NCBI GenBank assembly: GCA_036495525.1
Contig: DASXMR010000005.1
Coordinates: forward strand, 1 to 5,410
DNA length: 5,410 nt
DNA from: DASXMR01 sp036495525
GTDB taxonomy: Bacteria; Actinomycetota; Actinomycetes; Streptosporangiales; Streptosporangiaceae
Reading direction: 5' to 3'
Translations under genes and position numbers: made by a program
The notes under the pieces: model-generated
The model's database searches: none
Told to the model about the DNA's origin: nothing
Seen by the model: the letters and a program-made list of their open reading frames with translations, nothing else
In this document: in pieces, positions 1 through 5,410 of the stretch
Layout of the letters: the number at the start of each line of letters is the position of its first letter
Numbering within the stretch: position 1 is the first letter of the stretch

Positions 1-1439
1 GCGACCCGGTCACGGATGTTGGTCAGCCCGGAGCCGGTGTGCGGGGCGTCCGGGTCGAAGCCGGTGCCAGTGTCGCGGACGGCTAGCTCGAGGTGTCCGT
101 CCTCGCGGATCATGGAGACGGCGAGCCGGCGGGCGTTGCCGTGCCGGATGGCGTTAGTGCATGCCTCCTGGGTGATGCGCAGCAGGGCGTGCTCGACGGG
201 CGCGGGAGCGGTGACGTCGTCCAGGCTGGCGTCGATGGTGATGCCGAGCCGGTCGTGGTAGGCGGTGCAGATCTTGTGCAGGGCTGGGGCGAGCCCGCCG
301 CCGTCCAGGCTCGCCGGGCGCAGCTCCACCAGCAGTGCCTGCATGTCGCGCAGTGCCTCCTCGCTGATGCGCTCGATCGCCTGCGCCTGCTGATTGCCCG
401 GGTCAGCCCGGCGCATCCCGGCGGCGATCATCCGCAACCCGAACAAGTGCTGGGAGATCGCGTCGTGGATCTCCCGCGCGATCCGGGCTCGTTCCGCGTC
501 CCTGGCGTCGCCGCTGGCTCGCTGCCGCTCGGCAGCCAGCGCGGAGCTGAGCTGGCGGGTCATGGCGGTGAAGTTGGTCTCTAGCTGGCCGACCTCGTCC
601 CGGCCAGAGACCGGCAGGCTGACGCTGTAGTCGCCATCGGCGACCGCGAGCGTGGCTTGTTCCAGCCGGCGGACCCGGCGGACAAGGCGCCGTGAGGCCG
701 CCAGCCCGAACAACACGCCGACCGGCACGATGGCGACCAGCAGCGCAAACGGTACCGACTGCAGCAGCGGGCCGGTCCCGCCGAGCTGGCCCAGCTCGCT
801 CCAGGCGCGGACAGGGTTGATGAACCCAGGCGACCATGGCGCCTGAACATAGATGTAGGCGGCCCGTCCCAGCGGCTTGCTCGTGCCGGCCATCGCGGAG
901 ACATTGAAGAGCACGGAGCCGTACCGCGTGGGGTAGGGCGTGGCCAGGGTGGTGCGGCCCTTGGCGGTGCGGCCCTTGGTCGTCGCAGCGACACGGATCG
1001 ACTCGGCCGCGGGGGCGGGGAGCTCGCTGGCCGCCGGCCGCCCGGGCGGGTAGCGGGATGGCGCCGAGGACGCGACGACCGTGCCGTCGGCGGCGATGGC
1101 CACGACCGCGGTGACCGCGAGGTGGCTGCGGACCGGCCCGGTGATCGCCGGAATGGCCAGCATGCCGTCACCGGCCGGCTGGGCCCGGCCCGGCCTGGCC
1201 GGCTCGGACCGGTCGCCGAGCGCGGCTCCGGCCGCATCGCGCTGGGAGAGCCAGTGACTGTAGTACGTCGCGGTCGCGTCGACCTGGGATTGCAGCTGGG
1301 TGCCGTTGACGAGTGCGGGCACCTGGAAGCCGAGCACGAGCGCCTCGACCAGAACCACGACGGCGAGCGTGACCAAGATGTAGGACGCGATCAGCCGGCC
1401 TGATAGGCCCCACGCCCAGTCTCGCGCCCGGTTCAGCAC
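1..1439 (-). CDS. Sensor histidine kinase, NarL/HisKA_3 type with HAMP domain (3' end cut by window edge)
   Basis: Membrane sensor kinase of a two-component system; it would autophosphorylate on His and pass the phosphate to a NarL/FixJ-type response regulator, probably encoded just beyond the left edge. The frame is open from the edge to a TAG at 1449-1451, so GTG at 1437-1439 is the only sensible start; its Shine-Dalgarno is weak. 479 residues are visible. TM1 is about residues 15-38, an extracytoplasmic domain about 39-224 (with a Cache/PAS-like stretch AIAADGTVVASSAP), TM2 about 225-247, then HAMP to about 295. The HisKA_3 phospho-acceptor is H325 in AREIHDAISQHLFGL, followed by VELRPASL. 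HATPase_c shows the N box EACTNAIRHG (N429), G1 box DTGTGFD (D456-D462) and G2 box GSGLTNIRDRV, so the catalytic core is intact. Only the last strand and tail should be missing. The sensor domain contains a 15-bp in-frame tandem duplication. The ligand is unknown. It is divergent from the ABC genes, a common arrangement for kinases that regulate exporters. Confidence 0.95.
   Translation of the reverse strand, partial: MLNRARDWAWGLSGRLIASYILVTLAVVVLVEALVLGFQVPALVNGTQLQSQVDATATYYSHWLSQRDAAGAALGDRSEPARPGRAQPAGDGMLAIPAITGPVRSHLAVTAVVAIAADGTVVASSAPSRYPPGRPAASELPAPAAESIRVAATTKGRTAKGRTTLATPYPTRYGSVLFNVSAMAGTSKPLGRAAYIYVQAPWSPGFINPVRAWSELGQLGGTGPLLQSVPFALLVAIVPVGVLFGLAASRRLVRRVRRLEQATLAVADGDYSVSLPVSGRDEVGQLETNFTAMTRQLSSALAAERQRASGDARDAERARIAREIHDAISQHLFGLRMIAAGMRRADPGNQQAQAIERISEEALRDMQALLVELRPASLDGGGLAPALHKICTAYHDRLGITIDASLDDVTAPAPVEHALLRITQEACTNAIRHGNARRLAVSMIREDGHLELAVRDTGTGFDPDAPHTGSGLTNIRDRV
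951..980. repeat. 15-bp tandem duplication inside the kinase sensor domain
   Basis: GGTGCGGCCCTTGG occurs at 951-964 and again at 966-979, a 15-bp unit repeated head to tail with only the last base differing. On the minus strand it encodes TKGRT followed by AKGRT (about residues 154-163 of the kinase), so the frame is kept. It adds a short basic patch to the extracytoplasmic domain. Confidence 0.85.
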
Positions 1440-1624
1440 ATCTGCACGCTACCTGCACACAGCCCTGCCGCGTATCCCTCCAATGGTGGATCCCCGTTAA
1501 CTCCGGCGCGTGATGTGCCCCGCTGCCGCCGGCCGGGACGCTGGCAGCCATGAACCCACGATCACCTGGCGCAGCCGCGCTGCGGGGCGGCAAGCGCATC
1601 GGATCCTCAATCGAAGGAGATCGC
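1440..1624. promoter_or_regulatory. Divergent control region between kinase and ABC exporter
   Basis: This 185-bp gap must hold the promoters of both the leftward kinase gene and the rightward exporter operon. Visible elements: CTGCAC twice at 1442-1447 and 1453-1458, spaced 11 bp (one helical turn); an inverted repeat GCTGCC at 1522-1527 and GGCAGC at 1543-1548; and a short hairpin CGCAGC/GCTGCG at 1570-1575 and 1579-1584 in the exporter leader. GTTAAC lies at about 1495-1500, and read leftward TTAACG is followed after about 17 bp by GGATAC, a weak -35/-10 candidate for the kinase. I see no convincing sigma-70 pair for the rightward direction. Any of these repeats could be the response-regulator operator, but in such GC-rich DNA short repeats also arise by chance. 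Confidence 0.4.
1613..1620 (+). promoter_or_regulatory. Ribosome binding site that sets the ABC ATPase start
   Basis: GAAGGAGA lies 4 bases before ATG 1625 (the GGAG core about 5 bases before). The in-frame upstream ATG at 1550 has no comparable purine tract, and its extra 25 residues do not resemble the start of an ABC ATPase, so 1625 is preferred. Confidence 0.8.
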
Positions 1625-2395
1625 ATGAGAACGGCGGTCGCGACACATGAACTGTCCAAGCGCTACCGGCGGGTTAGTGCGCTGACCGGCTGCACGCTCA
1701 CCGTGCCAGAGGGCCGGGTATGCGCTTTGATCGGGCCGAACGGAGCGGGCAAGACCACGCTGCTGCGGATGCTTGCCGGGCAGGCCAGCCCGACCGGCGG
1801 CACAGCCTCGGTGCTGGGCGGCGCGCCCCGCCAGGACCCGGCGTTCCTCGCCGAAGTCGGATTCCTGGCCCAGGAGATCCCGCTGTACCGGCGGTTCACC
1901 GCCGAGGATCACATCCGGATCGGGGCGCACATGAACCGGACCTGGGACGCATCGCTGGTTCGAGCCCGGCTGGCGCAGCTGCGCATTCCGCTGGACCAGC
2001 GGGTGGGCACGCTGTCCGGCGGCCAGCGTGCTCAGGTAGCGCTGGCGCTGACGCTGGCCAAGCGGCCGCGGCTGCTGCTGCTCGATGAGCCGGCCGCCGC
2101 GTTGGATCCGCTCGCCCGGCGCGATTTCCTCGCCTCGCTGACCTCGGCCGCGGCCGACGCGCAGGGCCGCCTCACCATTGTGCTGTCCTCGCACCTGGTC
2201 ACCGACCTGGAACGGGTTTGCGACCACCTCATCCTGCTGGCCGGTTCCCGCGTCCAGCTGTGCGGTGACATCAACACGCTGCTAGCCGAGCACAACAACG
2301 CCGGGTTCGAGGAGCTGGTGCTGGCCTACCTCGGCGCCCACGAGCCGTCCGCCGGCAAACACCACTTCACCACGATGATCGGAGAACAGTCATGA
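1625..2395 (+). CDS. ABC transporter ATP-binding protein
   Basis: Cytoplasmic nucleotide-binding subunit of an ABC exporter, 256 residues, a normal length for a single-domain exporter ATPase. It hydrolyses ATP to drive the permease encoded next to it. Motifs in order: Walker A GPNGAGKTT (37-45), Q-loop glutamine Q83 in FLAQEIPLY, signature LSGGQ (130-134), Walker B LLLLDEP (150-156) with catalytic E155, D-loop aspartate D161 in ALDP, and switch histidine H190 in VLSSHLV. All are intact, so the protein should be active. The signature continues QRAQVALA rather than the more usual QRQRV. ATG 1625 is chosen for its Shine-Dalgarno; ATG 1550 is a less likely alternative. Its TGA overlaps the ATG of the permease (ATGA), implying translational coupling and a two-subunit complex. 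The substrate cannot be read from the ATPase; in actinomycetes such pairs export drugs, peptides or lipids. Confidence 0.95.
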   Translation: MRTAVATHELSKRYRRVSALTGCTLTVPEGRVCALIGPNGAGKTTLLRMLAGQASPTGGTASVLGGAPRQDPAFLAEVGFLAQEIPLYRRFTAEDHIRIGAHMNRTWDASLVRARLAQLRIPLDQRVGTLSGGQRAQVALALTLAKRPRLLLLDEPAAALDPLARRDFLASLTSAAADAQGRLTIVLSSHLVTDLERVCDHLILLAGSRVQLCGDINTLLAEHNNAGFEELVLAYLGAHEPSAGKHHFTTMIGEQS

Positions 2396-3372
2396 CCTGG
2401 CTCGTCTGGCGACAGTACCGCGCTCAGAGCGCGATCGCCGTCGCGCTGCTCGCCGCGTTCGCCGCTGCGGCCGTTGCTGGCGGCCTCAAGGTCGCCTCCC
2501 GCTGGCACTCGATGCTGGCCTCCTGCTCAGGGCACAGCGCCTGCCTGCAGCACCAGCCGCCGCTGGTCAGCGCCACGGTGGCCGACACCGTGCTCCTGCT
2601 CGGCCTGCTAGTGCCGGGCGTGCTCGGCATCCTGTGGGGAGCGCCACTGGTGGCGCACGAACTGGAATCACGCACCAGCGACTTCGCGTGGGCGCAAAGC
2701 GTCACCCGCACGCGCTGGCTGGTCGTCAAAGCTGGCTGGCTGCTGCTGGCCGCCGCCGCCTGCGGCGGCGTCGTCGCCGCCCTGGTCACCTGGTGGTCCG
2801 GGCCGGATAACGCAGTGCAGGCCAACGTGTTCAAGCCCGGCCAGTTCGACATCCAGGGCATCGTCCCCGTGGGCTACGCAGTGTTCGCCATGGCACTGGG
2901 CATCGCCGCCGGCACCGTGACACGCCGCACCCTGCCGGCGATCGCCGTTACCCTCGCCGGGTTCCTCACGCTGCGCCTGGTCATCACCGACCTCCTCCGG
3001 CCGCACTACCTGACCGCGGTCACCACCTACTACAACGTGACTGGGTCGTTCACTCCGCCGGGGTCAGCTTGGCTGTACAGCCAGGGCGCCGTCTCCCGGA
3101 CCGGGCAGGTCGTGCTGGCGGGATGGGGCGACCTGTTCCCCGCCCTCCCGGCCGCCTGCGCCCGGCTGCTGCCACCCGGCCCCACCCCTAAGGGCATCCC
3201 GATGACCGCCCTGTTCTCCTGCATGCGCGCGCACGGCTGGCGCGGGTTCGCCACCTACCAGCCCGCCACCCGCTACTGGACATTCCAAGGCATCGAAACA
3301 GGGATCTACGTCCTGCTCGCCGCCGCACTGATCGCCCTGACCTTCGTCATCCTCCGCCGCAGGGACGCCTAG
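2392..3372 (+). CDS. ABC-2-like exporter permease, six membrane segments
   Basis: Membrane subunit partnering the ATPase; 326 residues. The start overlaps the upstream stop (ATGA) and has GGAG at 2381-2384. The N-terminus MTWLVWRQYRAQ and the cytoplasmic stretch HELESRTSDFAWAQSVTR (about 89-106) are typical of an actinobacterial permease family usually annotated as 'ABC transporter permease' or 'transporter'. Predicted segments: about 12-31, 66-88, 109-134, 157-176, 181-202 and 303-321, with a short basic tail RRRDA. Both termini are inside by the positive-inside rule. This leaves a first outside loop (32-65) with C45 and C51, and a large outside loop of about 100 residues between segments 5 and 6 with C256 and C277, ending in YQPATRYWTFQGIE, which is also characteristic of the family. 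The cysteine pairs could form disulfides (inference). Substrate unknown. Confidence 0.9.
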   Translation: MTWLVWRQYRAQSAIAVALLAAFAAAAVAGGLKVASRWHSMLASCSGHSACLQHQPPLVSATVADTVLLLGLLVPGVLGILWGAPLVAHELESRTSDFAWAQSVTRTRWLVVKAGWLLLAAAACGGVVAALVTWWSGPDNAVQANVFKPGQFDIQGIVPVGYAVFAMALGIAAGTVTRRTLPAIAVTLAGFLTLRLVITDLLRPHYLTAVTTYYNVTGSFTPPGSAWLYSQGAVSRTGQVVLAGWGDLFPALPAACARLLPPGPTPKGIPMTALFSCMRAHGWRGFATYQPATRYWTFQGIETGIYVLLAAALIALTFVILRRRDA

Positions 3373-3376
3373 CAAG

Positions 3377-3419
3377 CCGGGCCGGCCGGGCAGCGGCTAA
3401 AGCCGCGCGGCCGGCCCGG
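3377..3419 (+). terminator. Strong hairpin between permease and protease genes
   Basis: CCGGGCCGGCCG at 3377-3388 pairs perfectly with CGGCCGGCCCGG at 3408-3419 (12 bp). Nested inside is GCGGC/GCCGC (3393-3397 and 3402-3406) closing a TAAA tetraloop. It begins 4 bases after the permease stop. No T-tract follows, which is common in actinomycete terminators. It may end the exporter transcript, or attenuate or process it before the protease gene. Confidence 0.65.
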
Positions 3420-3448
3420 AACGCCCGGGCAAACGACAACGAAAACTG

Positions 3449-3454
3449 AAGGAG
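3449..3454 (+). promoter_or_regulatory. Ribosome binding site of the S53 protease gene
   Basis: AAGGAG lies 6 bases before ATG 3461 and fixes that start; the encoded N-terminus is a good lipoprotein signal, which supports the choice. Confidence 0.8.
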
Positions 3455-3460
3455 CACACC

Positions 3461-4831
3461 ATGACCGCCAAACGCCGCCGGCTGCAACTGCTAGCCATCA
3501 TGCTGCCAGCAGCAGCGCTGCTGGCCACCGCCTGCGCACCTGCCCACCAGGCCCGCGACACGGCCAGCACAACAGCCCCCTCCTCCTCCGCCAGCCCGCC
3601 GCCGGCCACCACCGGAGCATGCGGCCCGGGCACCACCTGCTACACCCCCCAGCAGCTGCAGGCCGCCTACGGCGTCACGCCGCTGCTGGACCGCGGGTTC
3701 GACGGCAAGGGCCAGACCATCGTCCTGCCCGAGCTCGCCGAAACGCATCTCAGCCCACCCGTGGTCACCGACATGCGCCAGGACATGACGGCCTATGACC
3801 ACCAGTTCCACCTTCCGGCAGCGCAGATGAAGGTGGTGACCACCCTCGCCGGCGCCAGCTCTCCCTGGCTCGCCTTCGCCGAGGAAGTACTGGACGTCGA
3901 GGTCGTGCACGCCCTGGCCCCCGACGCCAGGCTCGTCATCCTCCTGCTCCCGAACACATCGATGGACAACACCCGCAACGAAGTTGCCGCCACCACCGCC
4001 GCGCTGCGCCTGGGCCCGGCCCTGGGCGGCGTCATGTCGATCAGCGCCGCCGGACAAGTTGCCGGCCAGCACTGCGTCAGCCGCGCCCAGGCCAGCCACC
4101 TGAACACCGACCTGCACACAGCCGTCAACCACGGCATGACCGTCGTCGCCTCCTCTGGCGACATCGGAGCAGCGGCCTACCAGTGCGACCTGTACGCCGC
4201 GCTGACCGGCACCCCGCCCGCCACGCCCGCCAAAGGCATCCTGATGCTCGCCTCCAACCCCTATGTCCTGTCCGCCGGGGGCACCGCGCTGAGCGCCAGC
4301 AGCACCGGCACCTGGACCAGCGAAACAGCCTGGGACCTGGCGTCGGGCAACTCCGGAAACGCCGGCGGGTCCTTCCAGGCCTCCGGCGGCGGCTTCAGCG
4401 ACCTGTTCGCCCGGCCCTCCTACCAGGTCGGCGTCCCCGGCACCCGCGCCGCTGAGCGCGGAGCTCCCGACGTGTCCGCCGACGCCAGCGACCGGCCCGG
4501 AATAGCGGTCGTCTTCCGCAACGGCAGCCAGGTCACGGTCGAAAGCCACGGCGGCACCAGCGCCGCCGCCCCGATCTGGGCCGCACTCATCGCGCTGGCC
4601 GACCAGTACGCGGGACATCACCTGGGCTTCGTCAACCCGGCTATCTACCAGATCGCCCGCAGCCGCAACTACCACCAGGCCTTCCACGACGTCACCACCG
4701 GAAACAACACCGCCCAGTTCGCTCGCACCACCATTACTGGCTACCAGGCCGCACCCGGCTGGGATCCGGTCACCGGCTGGGGCAGCCCTAACGCCCAAGT
4801 CCTCATCCCACTCCTCGCCCGCACCCGCTAA
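3461..4831 (+). CDS. S53 family (sedolisin/kumamolisin-like) serine-carboxyl protease, predicted lipoprotein
   Basis: Predicted secreted endopeptidase with a Ser-Glu-Asp triad, 456 residues. The N-terminus has a basic start (AKRRR), a hydrophobic core and a lipobox-like LATAC, so cleavage before C25 and lipid anchoring outside the membrane are likely. A Ser/Thr/Pro/Ala-rich linker (about 30-52) leads straight into the peptidase domain at about residue 60 (CYTPQQLQAAYGV). Catalytic E141 and D145 lie in AEEVLDVEV, oxyanion-hole D234 in VVASSGDIG, and nucleophile S367 in HGGTSAAAPIWAAL. The C-terminal calcium-site region shows FHDVTTGNN (D410, V411) and PGWDPVTGWGSPN (D435). C205 and C242 could pair, as could C54 and C60. 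The triad is complete, so activity is expected. Most S53 enzymes carry a long N-terminal propeptide (roughly 150-200 residues) that is removed on activation; there is no room for it here. It lies downstream of the ABC permease in the same direction, separated by a hairpin. Substrate unknown. Confidence 0.93.
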   Translation: MTAKRRRLQLLAIMLPAAALLATACAPAHQARDTASTTAPSSSASPPPATTGACGPGTTCYTPQQLQAAYGVTPLLDRGFDGKGQTIVLPELAETHLSPPVVTDMRQDMTAYDHQFHLPAAQMKVVTTLAGASSPWLAFAEEVLDVEVVHALAPDARLVILLLPNTSMDNTRNEVAATTAALRLGPALGGVMSISAAGQVAGQHCVSRAQASHLNTDLHTAVNHGMTVVASSGDIGAAAYQCDLYAALTGTPPATPAKGILMLASNPYVLSAGGTALSASSTGTWTSETAWDLASGNSGNAGGSFQASGGGFSDLFARPSYQVGVPGTRAAERGAPDVSADASDRPGIAVVFRNGSQVTVESHGGTSAAAPIWAALIALADQYAGHHLGFVNPAIYQIARSRNYHQAFHDVTTGNNTAQFARTTITGYQAAPGWDPVTGWGSPNAQVLIPLLARTR

Positions 4832-4853
4832 CAGCCGGCCGACCCGTCAATGC

Positions 4854-4896
4854 GGCGGGTACCTTCTGACCGCGATCCGGTCAGGAGGTACCCGCC
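4854..4896 (+). terminator. 19-bp stem-loop terminator after the protease gene
   Basis: The left arm 4854-4872 pairs with the right arm 4878-4896 around the loop CGATC, 19 bp with a single G-U pair (T4865 with G4887). It starts 22 bases after the protease stop. There is no T-tract. The near-perfect long stem strongly suggests a transcription terminator, possibly working in both directions. Confidence 0.8.
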
Positions 4897-4956
4897 ACTG
4901 CAGGGCTGGGCAGCGGCGAGAAATCCACTGAGCCGGCCGGGCACAACGCAAGCGAT

Positions 4957-4961
4957 AGGAG
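4957..4961 (+). promoter_or_regulatory. Ribosome binding site of the Xre-type gene
   Basis: AGGAG sits 8 bases before ATG 4970. The in-frame ATG at 4850 lies just before the terminator stem and has no such site, so 4970 is the chosen start. The 4897-4969 stretch should hold the promoter, but I see no clear -10/-35 pair. Confidence 0.65.
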
Positions 4962-4969
4962 CAGCAGTA

Positions 4970-5263
4970 ATGAAGACCACCCGGTGGCGCGACGTCCGCG
5001 ACGCCAAACTCGCTTCCATGACCGGGCAGGAGCGCGCTCAGTGCGACGCCGCGGCCATCGAGGCCGAGCTCGTGCTCGACGTGGCCGGCAACGGCCGGCA
5101 ATGCTCACAAGGCCGTCGGCCTGGCCCAGGCCGGACTGGCACGGCGAATGGACACAGCCCAGTCCGTCAGCTCCCGGGTCGAGGCCGGCGACCAAAGCCT
5201 GCCCGTCGTGATGCTGGCGCGGGCACCTCCAGCCGCTGCGCGGAAGAGCTGGTCGCGGCATGA
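4970..5263 (+). pseudogene. Xre-family helix-turn-helix regulator with two apparent compensating frameshifts
   Basis: Small DNA-binding protein of the Xre/antitoxin-like type. The frame starting at 4970 begins MKTTRWRDVRDAKLASMTGQ and continues through EAELVLDVA, a typical N-terminus for these proteins of about 100 residues. It then turns into Arg/Pro/Gly-rich sequence without family features. From about 5103 to 5222 the next frame (+1) encodes a clear HTH: VGLAQAGLARRMDTAQSV, then SRVEAGDQSLPVVMLAR. After about 5222 the original frame again looks right (CAEELVAA, stop 5261-5263). The gene therefore seems to carry a one-base gain at about 5090-5105 and a one-base loss at about 5222-5240. The original frame still gives 97 residues, the expected length, and its stop overlaps the next start (ATGA). 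As written, the product would lack the HTH and probably not bind DNA. Sequencing errors are the main alternative. No toxin gene lies directly upstream. Confidence 0.72.
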
Positions 5264-5410
5264 CTCCGGCAGCGCCGAGCGTGCACGAGGAGATTGCGCA
5301 AGGGCTCAGCCAGCATCCGGCCAGGAAAGGGATGCTCTTCAATGCCCTGGTCACCGTCATCGAGATCGGCGGCAGCATCGCGCTGTTCCACCTGGCCCGC
5401 GCACTGGGCG
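5260..5410 (+). CDS. N-terminal part of a membrane protein, possibly VC0807-like (cut by window edge)
   Basis: ATG 5260 overlaps the TGA of the Xre-type gene (ATGA), so the two are probably translationally coupled. Fifty residues are visible, with no stop before the edge. A polar N-terminus (MTPAAPSVHEEIAQGLSQHP) is followed by RKGMLFNALVTVIEIGGS and IALFHLARALG, which looks like a first transmembrane segment at about residues 25-45. A hydrophobic helix followed by a short LARALG turn resembles the start of VC0807-type multi-pass proteins, but this rests on a short fragment and memory of the family, not on a search. Another small membrane protein family is quite possible. Confidence 0.55.
   Translation, partial: MTPAAPSVHEEIAQGLSQHPARKGMLFNALVTVIEIGGSIALFHLARALG

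Noticed and set aside
1550..1624. N-terminal extension of the ABC ATPase from ATG 1550
   Set aside because: No Shine-Dalgarno precedes it, and the added 25 residues are unlike an ABC ATPase N-terminus; ATG 1625 has GAAGGAGA upstream.
403..1659. Minus-strand open frames at 403-837, 581-1237 and 1168-1659
   Set aside because: They are out of frame with the kinase, are Arg/Pro/Ala-rich and lack domains. The kinase frame through the same bases carries all expected motifs.
3491..4798. A long open frame (435 codons) on the minus strand opposite the protease gene
   Set aside because: It is a Gly/Ala/Val-rich antisense shadow created by GC-rich third positions. It has no recognisable motif, while the plus strand shows a full S53 catalytic set.
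4854..4896. The long inverted repeat as a transposon end or attachment site
   Set aside because: The arms are only 5 bases apart, there is no transposase or integrase and no flanking duplication; its position just after a stop codon fits a terminator.
4850..4969. N-terminal extension of the Xre-type gene from ATG 4850
   Set aside because: It would translate through the terminator stem-loop and lacks a ribosome binding site; ATG 4970 has AGGAG and gives the family-like MKTTRW start.
4970..5263. Programmed ribosomal frameshifting in the Xre-type gene
   Set aside because: Two opposite shifts would be needed within about 130 bases, and I see no slippery heptamer at either junction; mutation or sequence error is simpler.
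4970..5410. A toxin-antitoxin pair made by the Xre-type gene and its downstream neighbour
   Set aside because: The downstream product starts with a membrane segment and shows no HigB/RelE-like features, and no small toxin gene lies upstream.

Overview
The window is very GC-rich throughout. Its genes use G/C at third codon positions, start with ATG or GTG, and have purine-rich Shine-Dalgarno sites. Together with the protein families seen, this points to an actinomycete (Actinomycetota); I cannot name the genus from the sequence. It reads as accessory or environment-sensing chromosomal DNA. I see no tRNA, rRNA, CRISPR array or insertion sequence.

Layout. From 1439 leftward to the window edge, on the minus strand, lies a NarL-type sensor histidine kinase: two membrane segments, an extracytoplasmic sensor domain, HAMP, HisKA_3 and HATPase_c. 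Only its last few residues are missing. A divergent control region of about 185 bp (1440-1624) separates it from a plus-strand exporter pair: an ABC ATPase (1625-2395) and a six-segment permease (2392-3372), which overlap by ATGA. A strong hairpin (3377-3419) follows. Next is a lipoprotein-type serine-carboxyl protease of the S53 (sedolisin/kumamolisin) family (3461-4831), with its catalytic residues intact but no room for the usual propeptide. A 19-bp stem-loop (4854-4896) closes this unit. The right end holds a small Xre-type helix-turn-helix gene (4970-5263), whose HTH core lies in a different reading frame from both its ends. Its stop overlaps the start of a partial membrane protein gene (5260 to the edge), possibly of the VC0807 type.

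How the genes may work together (inference). The kinase, with a response regulator expected beyond the left edge, would sense an envelope signal and control the divergent ABC exporter and perhaps the protease. The permease has a large extracytoplasmic loop with paired cysteines. The protease would be tethered to the outer face of the same membrane, so export and extracellular proteolysis could be linked. The Xre/membrane-protein pair behind the terminator looks like a separate unit.

The most notable points are the propeptide-less, lipid-anchored S53 protease beside a kinase/exporter set, and the apparent pair of compensating frameshifts in the Xre gene.
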